From Agroathelia rolfsii (taxonomy: Eukaryota; Basidiomycota; Agaricomycetes; Amylocorticiales; Amylocorticiaceae): a DNA stretch of 64,000 bases. Below the pieces are notes generated by a model. That model did no database searches. It was not told the origin of the DNA and saw nothing but the letters and a program-made list of their open reading frames with translations. The translations under genes and the position numbers were made by a program. The stretch is from the NCBI GenBank assembly GCA_018343915.1, contig JABRWF010000008.1, forward strand, positions 1,116,001 through 1,180,000. The letters run 5' to 3'. This document shows, one piece after another, positions 45,273 through 55,818 of the stretch; the stretch's first letter is position 1; every line of letters starts with the position of its first letter.

Positions 45273-48200
45273 CTATACAATATTAATCTTAGGGGGAGGC
45301 AAAATCGGACCAGGAGGAATAGACGACGCCAGTGGTGGCGGGCCAACCGACGGAGACGCCGATGACGATATCGAGGACCCGCGTCCATTCAAGCCCGGTA
45401 AAGTCGTCGACGAGGACGGTGGGGGTGGAGGTGGAGACAACATACCACTTGCAATGGCGCTCGTAGGGGGAAGGGAAATACCCTTTGTGCCACCCCCACC
45501 ACCCCCTACAGATGACGATGACGACCCAGACGGCGAATGTCTCGGCAGGTTTAACGGAGGCGGGAGTACCGGTCCTCCTGGGCCACCAGCCGTGCGATCC
45601 CGCATATCCAACGGCGACCCGAGTCCACCAGGCGTAGCCGTGCGTCCTGGACCAGAAAGCAACCCAAAGGAGGACAGCTCACGATCTACACCAGTAGCCC
45701 TTTTTGGAGGTGGGGGTGAGTTGTACCGGTGTAGTTGTGGGCTAGCCGAGAGCGATGTACGTGGCGTCGGGTGTGAATGAGGTAGACCGGAGCCTGGAGG
45801 CGGAGGCGGGGGTACACCGCCAGCGGCGGAAGTATGTATCGACTGGAACGAGGGAAGCGTCGTCGTACTTGACGGTGGGGGCGGACCATTAAGCGCTGGG
45901 AGCGTCGGCTGTGTTGACGACGGGCCAGAAAGGATCGATAATGGATGACGGGGAGGGGAACGCATTGGCCCCGGGAATTTGGACGAAGTAGACGATCCGG
46001 GACTCTGTGTCGACGTTGGGATAGGTAGTCGCTGACTTAGCCCAGGACTGGCCAACGTTCGTCCAGGCGAGGATATGCCCATCGAGCCTTGCCTGCCTAC
46101 CGAAGACACTGAAGGGCGATGGTATCGAGGCGAATGCGCATGTGGATGATCGAGCGGGCTGCCATATGCACTGGTACTCGACGAATATGGACCCGGAGCC
46201 GAAGAAGGTGGTGGTGGAATCCTCAGGGAATCATCAGGCGCCACGGAACTGTACGAGTTTCTCCTTGAAGACGCGAGTGAGCCGGGCGTCGTAGACTGCG
46301 GGCCGGCCGCGTTAAGAATGCCCATCGATGATAGCGAAAATGGGATCGGAGCAGGCCGATCATGCTGGTCTCGCTCCCGTTCGCGTTCTCTATCGCGGTC
46401 CCTTTCACGCTCCCTCTCGCGTTCGCGTTCGCGCTCTCGTTCTCGGTGCTGAAATTGTTGCTCCCTCTCCCTTTCACGGTGCTCACGTTGCTCCCGTTCC
46501 CGTTCCCGCTCTCTCTCACGCTCTCGTTCTCTCTCCCGGTCCCTCTCGCGCTCACGCTCATCTAGCACACCCATACTGATCATCTTCCCCCCACTAGTAC
46601 TAGGCCTACTACCCACACCATCCATCTTATCTCGATAGTCCACACCCATCAGATGATGCAACGAGGGCCCATGTCCACTGCCACCACCCACGAGAGATTT
46701 GTTAACACCGTTGCCCGCAATCTCCGGCGGTGCGTGTGTACCGGAGCCAGGGCCAGTCAGGGGCGGAAAAGAGTGATCGTACAACCCTCCCGCACCCGGC
46801 CCCAGCACGGCGGAGTCACGCGGATGATGCGCCGAAGGGCCGCCACCCGAGTTTGGAGGAGGTGGAGCGGGGTGGTTATGTACGACATGGTGGTGGTGAT
46901 GATGTACGTGATGGTGGTGGTGAGGAGCTACACCTCCGGGACCTACACTGCCAGGTCCAGGTGGGCCGCTGGAAGGGCCAAGAGAGTGGTGGTGGGTAGG
47001 GTGCAGATGGGAGGGGTGCAGGTTCCGGGAGCCCGGTCCGCCAGAGGCCGCAGTTGAAGGCGACACCGTGGATGCTGGGCCGCCGTGTAGAGGGCCACCA
47101 AACGCGCGTGAGTCGTACTCTCTGTCTCGTTCTCTCGAGCGCTCTCGTTCTCGCTCCCTCAAGTCTTCATGTAGCACGGCCTCCCGCTCGCGCGTCATGA
47201 CAACTCGCTCTCGAGGCTGAGGCTGGCGATGTGAATGTGCATGCAAATGGTGCGGGAGATGTTGCTGCTGCTGGTGTTGATCGCGCATGCGCTCATATTC
47301 TCTTGGAGGCTTCATCTCCCTATCTCTTTCTCTGTCCTTCTCTCGCTCCCGCTCCTTCTCACGATCGCGTTCCCGTTCGCGTTGGTGATGTTCCCTCCGC
47401 TGCTGAATTGCCTCTTCATCAGCAGCAGACGAAGGGGGGTTCCACTCCTTTCGACTAGCTATGGCTTGCTGTTGCATCGAACGTATCTGCGCCGCCTCTT
47501 GCTGTTGCTGTTGTTGATGTTGCTGCTGCTGGAGGTGATGATGGTGGTGGTGGTGATGCCCGCTACTGGGATAGAGATGTCCACCATCACGCATATCAAT
47601 AGGAGCGGCATTCGACCAATTATTGTTATTATTACTGCTACGAGAGCTCTTTGACACAGCAGATGACGCCAACGAAGGTGGTGGTGGCGGTGGCTGCTGA
47701 GTTATCGGGGGAGGGGGCGGGTGTAGATGAAGCCGGAGGAATCCCAAATCGTTGTTGATCTCGTTCGTGGACAACGCCGTGGGCGATGGATGTACACCAT
47801 TGACAGATGAGAGCGGTTTCCGTTTTGCCAGCGAGCGCAGCGTAGGTGGAGGCTGGTAGGGTGTTGTTGCGGGCGGCGGGGCTGGTATGCGACGGACTAG
47901 GACAACAGAAATAATCAAAATTAGACTCTAGCTTAATTTTGATTGATTTTTAGAATATGATTGCGTACCTGGTTGGGGTCGCTCAGCTGCGCGACGTTCG
48001 CGATCGAGCTTACGACGCTTGCGGTTTGTCTCTGCGATCATATCCATTTGCAGTTGATCTTTGTCGAACTAGAAAGGGAAGGCGACACAACACGATCATG
48101 TGAGCGATAGGTGCACCGTGGAGAATGAAATGAACATATGAGGGAGATATACCTTCCAACATGTCCAAACCGTGGCTTCGTCCGCTCGACGACGTTTCGC

Positions 48201-49560
48201 GATGCTTTCGACCTGATAGGCGCGTCTTCGCTCGGCGAGCTCTAATCTCCTGTCTCGGCGCGCTGAAAGTTCGGCATCGAGATGTAGTAGCTCAGGGTGC
48301 GAGTCTAAAGGAACAAAACAAGAGAAGTTAGAAAAGACGCCCTGATAAGTATATGATTAACGTGCCTTCTGCAACTAATTTTTCTTCCCAAGCCAGAGCA
48401 TCCATCTTTTCAATGTACACCCTCTCGCGCAAAAGTGCAAACTTGAGTTCGATTGTGGCAAGGACATCCAAGGCCTCGGCACGGTGGGCAGGCTGGAGCT
48501 CAGTCTCGATCTCGGGTTCATCTTCTGGCTCTTCTTCAGGCTCTGGCATTTCAGCGTCCTGCTCCTCTTCGGGAGGGGTGGGAGAAGCAGGTGGCGAGAT
48601 GACGCCGTTGCCGGCCGCAATGGACGATGCAGCTGCGGCGGCAGCAATGGGAGCAATGTCTTCGGGCGGAGGTACAGTCGCGTCGACAGCAGGTACATTT
48701 GCCAGCACCATGGCCGCCGCGACTGGCGCGCTGGAGGCGATGGCGTCGGCCACAGGGGCCTTAGGGTTTTGTCGCTCCTCTTCTTCCTCCTCTTCTTCTT
48801 CCTCCTCCTCTTCCTCTTCTTCTGGTTCCGCCTCGGATTCGGATTCGGGCCCAGGGTGAGCGGTGGTGCCGTTTGTGGTAGGCTTGACGTTATCATTGCC
48901 GGTTTCCGAGGCCTCACCATCATCGGTAAAGTCGCCGTCGGAGTCGCGTGCGTCATCTGCTGCAGAGTCTTTCAGTGCAGATGCATCTGTAGTAGCAGCA
49001 GGAGTAGTGGTGCCGTTTGTGGTGGAGGAAGTGACGGTGAGGGCGGCAGCAATGATGGTGGTGTCAACATCCATCGGCTCGTCCTCGTCAGGCTGCTGGC
49101 GTTCGGCATCAGAGGCCTCTTCTTCCTCCTCGGGTTCAGCGGCGTCATCATCATCATCGTCGACGTCTTCTTCATCATCCACGTCATCATCGTCCTCATC
49201 GTCGTCGTCTTCGTCGTTGTGACCCCTGCGCCCATTGGCAGCAGTAGGGTCTCGTTTCAAGTTCGAAGGGGCAGGTTTGACCCAGTCCCACATGCCGTCT
49301 GGGACCATTCCACTGCGCCTCCTGCCTCCGCGCCTGGGCCGCCTGCTAGCGGGAGGCTTCTGTTCGTCTAGCTCATCCTCGGTGAGCTCAGAAAGTTCGG
49401 AGCTATTCTCTGGGAGCTTGTCGTCGTCGTCTGCAGCAGCAGCCTGAGCCACGGGGTGCAAACCGTTGGCGATAGGAGGGCGATGTGGCTGCCTCTGTGG
49501 TGGAGGGGAGGGAGAGGGAGAGCTAAGAGAACCCAGCGACGCAGATGGCGAGGGCGGCAT
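45273..49560 (-). CDS. Sds3-like subunit of the Sin3/Rpd3 histone deacetylase complex, giant form, 4 exons
   Basis: Exons (minus): 49560-48366, 48304-48153, 48068-47969, 47896-45273; 1,356 aa. The Sds3/BRMS1/Dep1 domain is encoded around the first three exon junctions: EALDVLATIELKFALLRERV, YIEKMDALAWEEKLVAE, then SHPELLHLDAELSARRDRRL, ELAERRAYQVESIAKRRRAD, ATVWTCWK|FDKDQLQMDM and IAETNRKRRKLDRERRAAER. It is preceded by an N-terminal region with long Asp/Glu runs and a TEDELDEQKPPASRRPRRGG patch. Exon 4, 874 codons, is low complexity: poly-Gln, poly-His, long Arg-Glu/Arg-Asp alternations, then Pro/Ser/Gly-rich sequence. The family is usually 300-700 aa, so most of this length is added disorder. 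Intron 1 keeps the frame only with a GC donor (gaag|gcacgt). Confidence 0.82.
46360..46565. repeat. Coding Arg-Glu/Arg-Asp minisatellite in the SDS3-like gene
   Basis: On the minus strand this encodes near-continuous alternation of Arg with Glu or Asp (RERERERERERERE type) with varied Arg codons. A shorter similar block lies at 47330-47390 and another at 47110-47160. Confidence 0.85.
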
Positions 49561-49926
49561 CGTGCTTGACGCTGTCCTGGGCGACGATGAACAGTTGTAC
49601 GGGGGGGAAAGACAAGTGCAAGTGCCTTTGAATGCTTCCTGACGAAAACGCCCCGATTTGCTTCCGATAATTTCACACTCCGATGTTTGCTTCCGAATCT
49701 TGCACGGATATGGAAGTTTGTGCTTAAATCTCTCACGTGAGTCTCGATTTTTTGCCCTAAATCTCCTTCCTAAGACAGCAAGTGAACCAGGCGCCAATGG
49801 CCTCAAAGCATTCCAACTTGCTGGTCGACTGCCAACTGCTGCTAACACCCTCATTGCACAGCCAACACACCGTCTATGGTCTTTGTATCAACCCTGTAAA
49901 ACCAGTATCTTGCTTTTAGTACTACC
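49561..49926. promoter_or_regulatory. Shared divergent promoter of SDS3-like and centrosomin-motif genes
   Basis: 366 bp between the two start codons. Moderately GC-rich; no TATA box evident on either side. Confidence 0.5.
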
Positions 49927-52900
49927 ATGTCTGCCGCTCTCGCAGCTCAGGCAGACGCCTCCTCCCAGTCTCTGGGTACTATGCCTGATTTCTCGCTTGG
50001 CTCACTTGCCTCTGGTATATCCATGATGACCCCCGCGCGCCCTCCACTAGGGCAAACACCAAGACGCGTGCCTTCTATCACATCGCAAACTACGGCACAG
50101 TCGTCCGCACCACTGAGCACGCCCTCTGTCGTGCAAGACACACCCTCGTCCTCCCATCTGAGGCGTAACAGTAGCAGTAGACTGATGACCTTGGACGATG
50201 ATCTAGACGACTTTTTGGATACTCCAGGCAGGGAGAAGATATTCGGTGATCTAGGTGCCACGCCATCAGCCGCTACGCCCGGTCCCCGCTCGAAACGGAC
50301 ACGCTCGAGTCTGGCGGGTGGTAAAGGATCGACGTTGACTCTGCGCGAGCAGGAGAAGGTATGTATTGATATGTCTTGCTACCATGTCATTCTGTCCAGA
50401 GCACTAGCTATTTGCTCACCCTCCCCCCTTTTCACGCAGCATATTGGCAACCTCAAAAATGAAAACTTCAATCTCAAACTCAAAGTACACTTCCTCGAAG
50501 AGCGCCTCGCCGCCCTTGCACCCGAACAAATGGATGCCGCTCTGAAACAGAACATTCACCTCAAGATCGAGGTTCAACAGCGCGGTATGGAGCTCAAGAA
50601 ACTCAAAAAGCTCGTGTTGGAGCTACAACAGGCCCTGGAGCGCACACAACGCGGTACAAACTCGCTGCAGGCGCGTGATCGCGAGCTGGAAGAAAGGCTC
50701 GAGGAGCGCGAGCGCGAGATTCGTGAACTGCGTCGTCAGAGGAGCGTCGGGCGCGAGGACGAGGCGCTCGTGCGTGAGCTTGAGGAGCGCAATGAACAGC
50801 TTGAAGAGGAACTTGGGAGTGTGCGCGATCTGCTTCAAGATAACAACGAGGAGATCGAACGGCTGCGTGATGTGATTGAGCGCAGGGCCAATGAGTCGTT
50901 TGACGAGCAAGGGAGGACCAGGCGCGAGCGCTTAGAAGAGCTCGAGGTGGAAAATCACGAGCTCGCGACTAAACTAAAAGAGTACGCAGACCTCCTGGCA
51001 CAGCGTGAGGATGAGAAAGAGGATATGGCGGACGAACTCGAGGCGCTCACTCTGCAGATCGAGGACCTCAAGGAGCGACTAGCGGCTGATGCACAAGAGC
51101 GTAGCGAGAGTCGCGCCATGTTCCTCGAGGAGCGGGAGGAACGGCAGGCGGTCGAGGAGGATCTAAACAGTCTCCGTGATAAGCTCGCCGCAGCCAACAT
51201 CGAACTCCAGCAACGCGACGATGATTTGGAGGTCAAGAACACTGAGATCGACGACTTGATCGCCGAGCATCGTCGTATTGTGGAAGAGGTCGAGGATCAA
51301 TGGCGTGGTGAGGTTGATGAGGCTCGTGCCCAAGTAGAGGAGCTGAGAGATGTCAGTACATTCCCATTTCTTTGATATTCTGTTACTCATGCACTCACCA
51401 GGCCCTTGCCGAACGGGAAACCGAATCCAAGGACCTCCGCATAAACATTGCTGAGCTTGAGGCACAAACAGAGGAGCTCCATACCAAGTACGATGCTGCC
51501 TTTGAACATATGGAACGCGAGGCAGAGGACAAGGACACCGAGATCGAAAATGCCAATAGAGAGATCCAACAGCTTGGCGATCAGGTCTGGCGCCTCGAAG
51601 AGGAGGGCGATGCTCTTCGCAAAGAGCTGAGCAAGATCCGCGACGAAGAGGCCGTGGAGCGCGATAGATTAGAGGCTCTGGTGGCTGCCTACAAGGATGT
51701 GAGTTCCATCTGTCATATTTTCTTTTTTGCTAAGACTAAAACTACTGGCAGAAACTTGCCATGGCCAAGGACGAAGTCCATGAAAAATCCGAAACCCTAG
51801 ATTTCATTCAGCAAGACATCCAATCCCACCGCGGTCGCCAAGAAGAGCTCGCGCAGCATATCGAAGAGCTCGTCGCCCAGCTCCAAAAGGAGCAATCCCT
51901 GCGCGAGAAGCTACAACAAAACATGGCGCAAGCAGAGAACGAACACGACGCCGCAATCCGCCGCGAACATCGCATGCTTGAGAACAAAGAATCGGCTCTC
52001 CAGTCTGCCCTCGCGGACCTTGCGCGCTCTGAATCGCTCCTCTCACAACGCGAATCCGACCTAGCCGTCGTCCAGGAGGCACTTAAAACGACCGAGTCCG
52101 AGCATCGCCGCGCTGGCGAATCACACACGACGGCGAAGTTCTCCCTCCAGCTCGAAGTCGACCGGCTCAAGCGCGATGTCGACCGGCTAGAGGACGAGCT
52201 GTCGCGCGCGCGCCGTGCGCTGGACGATCGCGAGACACGCACGCGTGACCGTGATTCGGAGATGGACCGCCTGCATGCCGAGAATCGTGACTTGGCGGCT
52301 CAGTTGGCGGCGCAGACGCAGGCGAGGCTGAACATTTCGGAGAAGCTGGAGGTTCTACAAGCGGGCACGAAGACGAGCGAGAGCGATTTGAGTGCGGCAC
52401 GTGCCAGGGTGTCTGAGCTGGAGCAGCGCTTGAGCAAAGATCAGCGTTCGTTATTGTCGGCCGAGTCGCAGTATCGCGATCAGCTGACGGAGAGGAATAC
52501 ACTGTTGCTAACGATTTATCAGTACATGGATAAGATTCTCGGTGTAGATAAGACGCCGGTGAGTGCTTCGTCATTGAGAAAGGCAAGGTACCAACCTCTA
52601 TCTTTTTTTCATTAATAGAAAAAGAGTGGGCAAGCCGAGACAAAGCCGTATACCAACTTTAGCGTCTTCCATGACAATCTCATCTCGCGCCTCAAGCAAC
52701 TTAGCCAGATCCAATTCGATTTTGAGAAGCGCTGTAAAGATGTTGAATCAGTCCACGCCGAGAAGCTGGTGGAGATGCGCCGGCAGCTTGACCAGCGCTG
52801 GAAACAGTTGGATAAATTTGAGACGCAAGTCAAACTTGCTATCGAGGCCAAAGCTACCTGGAGACGCAAGTTTGCATCGCAGGGTGGTGAGTTGGAAGCT

Positions 52901-53386
52901 ACAAAGGTGAGCGTATTCTACAATCGCTTCCGCAAGTATATGGCACTCATTTGTTTCAAATTTCCTTAGCAAACCAATGCTGATCTGGCCGCTCAAATGA
53001 CAAGCATGAAGCGAACAGGCGGACCAGATCCTATGGAGCTCCGTGCCGCACAAACTCGTGCTGCCAATGCTGAACGCAGGCTAACGAACGCACAAAATCA
53101 ACTTGCTGCCTCCGAGGAACGCTTAGCAGAACAAACCAAGAAGTACAGCGCTGCTGAGAGCAAGTGGGAGGCGCGCGTGAAGCAGTACGAGGCAATGTTA
53201 CGCGAGGAGCGCGAAAAGGTCAAACGGACAAGTCAGGGCGGCAAGGAACGCGCGAACGACTTGGACAACCAAGTCAAACGGCTACAGAAACAACTGGAGC
53301 TGGAGAAGCAACGCTCGAATCAGCTCGGAAATGTATTGGAGACGAATAAGGCGGCTGTGGCTAGTGCACGGACTCCTGCGCGATGA
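49927..53386 (+). CDS. Centrosomin N-terminal-motif coiled-coil protein (gamma-tubulin complex tethering, Mto1/Pcp1-like), 6 exons
   Basis: Exons 49927-50358, 50440-51351, 51402-51698, 51752-52558, 52619-52906, 52970-53386; 1,050 aa. Residues about 1-140 are Ser/Thr/Pro-rich and probably disordered. At the start of exon 2 is the centrosomin motif 1 (CM1/Cnn_1N), HIGNLKNENFNLKLKVHFLE then ERLAALAPEQ, which in other fungi (Mto1, Pcp1) and animals (CDK5RAP2) recruits and activates the gamma-tubulin ring complex at microtubule organising centres. Almost everything after it is continuous alpha-helical coiled coil rich in Glu, Arg, Leu and Gln. The C-terminus has a basic helix region (LDNQVKRLQKQLELEKQRSN) but I see no clear PACT or MASC consensus. 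Codon positions and splice phases (all phase 0) are clean throughout. Confidence 0.88.
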
Positions 53387-54637
53387 TTGATGGATATTCA
53401 GTCTGTTATTGCCTTATCTTATCTACGCCTTTTGCCCTCTTGCTTTTTTTGACTTTCACCTCATTATGTCACTGCACTCGGATTTCCCCTGCTCGTTCTC
53501 ATTATGTTATGTTTGCCTTACCTCAAATTTTGATTACGACACGCTTACTGTTTTCCTTTTCTCTACATTTGTATAAATAGCAGCATCACGTATTTTCTTG
53601 TTAGTCTTAGTCAAGCGCATATAAATTTTCCCTGACCCATGGATACCAGAATAGATGATGCCTTCAGTTTCATAAACGATACTACGAATGTTCCAGATTT
53701 TTATCCTCACTCTCCCTCTTCAGGAAAAAAAACATGCATCCCCAAAATAGGATCCAATTTCGTGCTTTCAGGTCTTATGGCGCTTGGACGCGGGCGAAGA
53801 CGGCGGACCTGACAAGGGTCTCAGGTTGAGTGTATTTGGGACTGCTTGACATGACACCTGCACCTGTCTAGAAATGGTACACCTCTGGGGTATTCATCAT
53901 GATCGGGCGTATTTAAGGGACTGGATGGATGTAACGCTGAGGCCAAAATGGAACATGCGGGAATTGCACCACGCACAACCGGTTGGACTATCCGTCCCAT
54001 TTTGCCTAGCTTACAAAGGTCCTAACAACCCCTGTTCCTGGGAACATGTACCCCAGCTCAGCCAGATTGTTCCATGATTATTCAGCTCGGTCACATCCGT
54101 TACAATCCCATAGTGCTTGAGTGTACCCACACTGATAATTTGAAGTTCCTTCTTGTAAGATGATAACCATACCTCTCTAAATATTACCATTGATTGGATC
54201 ATACAACTGAATGCATAGTGTACTGTTAAAAGCCCAGTGGCGGGTGCTTAGTACGAGCATAGATGCCTTTGTAAACCAGACAAAAGGATCTGCGACGTTG
54301 TGTGCGGTGTAATGCTCATGTGTCCAAGTTTCATTTTAGCATCAGCGTAACAGCTCTATAATCATTCCCTTTGGCTTTCCATGGCCAATATTGATTACTC
54401 ATGTGGGATGACGTGTCCACAACATTGCATTAACATTCACTCAACTTGGACTCAATACTGTCCGTCTCAACGTGGATTGCGGACAAGGATGACAAAGAGC
54501 CATCTCGTACACAATTCCGTATTACGGCGATCGAATTCCTACTTAATGGATGTTGGAAATTATCATGGACAACAGTACAAAGTTTCTCTTTTCACGAACA
54601 CATCTCCTATCAACACCTATAAGTCACTTGAATTATT
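53387..54637. other. 3' flank of the coiled-coil gene and conserved upstream part of the right duplication arm
   Basis: 53387-53931 is unique, T-rich at first. From 53932 onward the sequence matches the left arm in inverted orientation. No separate gene supported. Confidence 0.5.
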
Positions 54638-55818
54638 ATGCCGGCAACAGTCTATCTTATTTCCGGGGCAAATCGCGGCATTGGTATTTCTTAGCCCTGC
54701 TCTTGTAATATGTGCTCTGAACACCATCACTTGGATAGGCCTAGGATTTGCAAGAGCGCTTGTAAAGCGCGATAACGCCATTGTGTTTGCGGGAGCTCGT
54801 GATCCGACACATGCCACCGAATTAGAAGCTCTTTCAAAGGAGTTCCCTGGAAAGCTTTATATAGTAAAGCTGATCTCTGCTGACGAGGCCAGTAACAAGG
54901 CCGCCGTTGAGGAAATACAAGCAAAGGCTGGAAGGCTGGATGTCGTCATTGCCAACGCAGGTAATCTTGCGGTTGATCGGCTGTCGATGTTACGTTTTCA
55001 GGGCTGATCAATTGTGAAAAGGTATTGCTAAATCCATGCATTCAGCGCTTGAAACTTCAGCACAAGCTATGAAAGATCACTACGAGGTATGTCAGAGAGG
55101 GACACTTGATCAACCCACGGGAACCCTTAATAATCGATCGTGACACAGGTCAACGTCATTGGACCACTTATACTTTTCCAAGCTTCCTATGCACTGCTCA
55201 AGGCTAGTAATCCGGCGCCCAAGTTTGTGGTTATCTCTTCTCGGGTGGGCAGCATTACCATTGGATCAGCATTGGGTGGCGGGGTATCGTATGGTGCATC
55301 CAAGTCTGCGGTGAACTTCCTTTGTCGAAAGCTGCATTTCGAAAACGACGGTTTAAGTGGGCTTCATTGATAGCTTTGTTATCCTGGGGTATAAGCTGAT
55401 CCCTTCATCCAGTCGTGTTTCCTTTATGCCCAGGACTCGTAGAAACTGATATGAGTATGTCATCATTTACTGATAATCTTGGTGTGTTAATACTGACTGT
55501 GACTCAAGCTCTTCCCGCCCAGGAGCTCTTAAAGAATCTTATATTCATACCCGTTGATCAATCAGTGAGCCAGATGCTTCCTACCATAGATAATGCCACG
55601 CGGCCCGAAGCTGGACCAGCTTTCCACTCCGTTGAAGGCGATATTTTACCGTGGTGAAGAGGATATACTTCTTGCTTGGCATCAATAACACTAAGCGCTG
55701 AGGTCCATGAATGATACTTATGTAACTAGCACTAGTATGATATAAATTTCTAAATAGGATTGCAGATGTAAAGGCTAAGTCTCCATCTATGTTATCTTTG
55801 ACATTGACATTGATATTG
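53932..55818 (+). repeat. Right arm of the 1.9-kb inverted duplication
   Basis: Matches the reverse complement of 31848-33768. The two arms are 20.2 kb apart. Indels between arms lie mainly in the upstream 700 bp, for example about 16 extra bases in the left arm where it reads ttcattctgtgatttatcgg and extra bases in the left arm near its cataatctaggccaagctgg. Confidence 0.9.
54638..55657 (+). CDS. Short-chain dehydrogenase/reductase, copy B, 5 exons
   Basis: Exons 54638-54683, 54739-54960, 55022-55086, 55149-55356, 55413-55657; 261 aa. Same gene structure and intron lengths as copy A. It keeps SGANRGIG, VIANAG, Ser in VISSRVGS and the YGASK catalytic pair. By eye about 15-16 residues differ from copy A (for example EEIQAKAG for EEIKAKAG, SALGGG for PTFGGG, PGLVETDMSMSSF for PGPVDTDMCMSSF), so roughly 94% identity, with differences concentrated in the C-terminal third where SDR substrate loops lie. 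Both copies look functional. Confidence 0.88.

Noticed and set aside
48353..49371. Long plus-strand open frames (168 and 295 codons) opposite the SDS3-like gene
   Set aside because: They mirror the Asp/Glu- and Pro/Ser-rich codons of the minus-strand gene, giving Ser/Val/Phe-rich nonsense. The minus strand has the conserved domain.
31848..55818. Transposon flanked by inverted repeats (20-kb cargo element)
   Set aside because: The inverted arms are complete ordinary genes, the interior is housekeeping genes, and no transposase, terminal motif or target-site duplication is visible; segmental duplication is the simpler reading.
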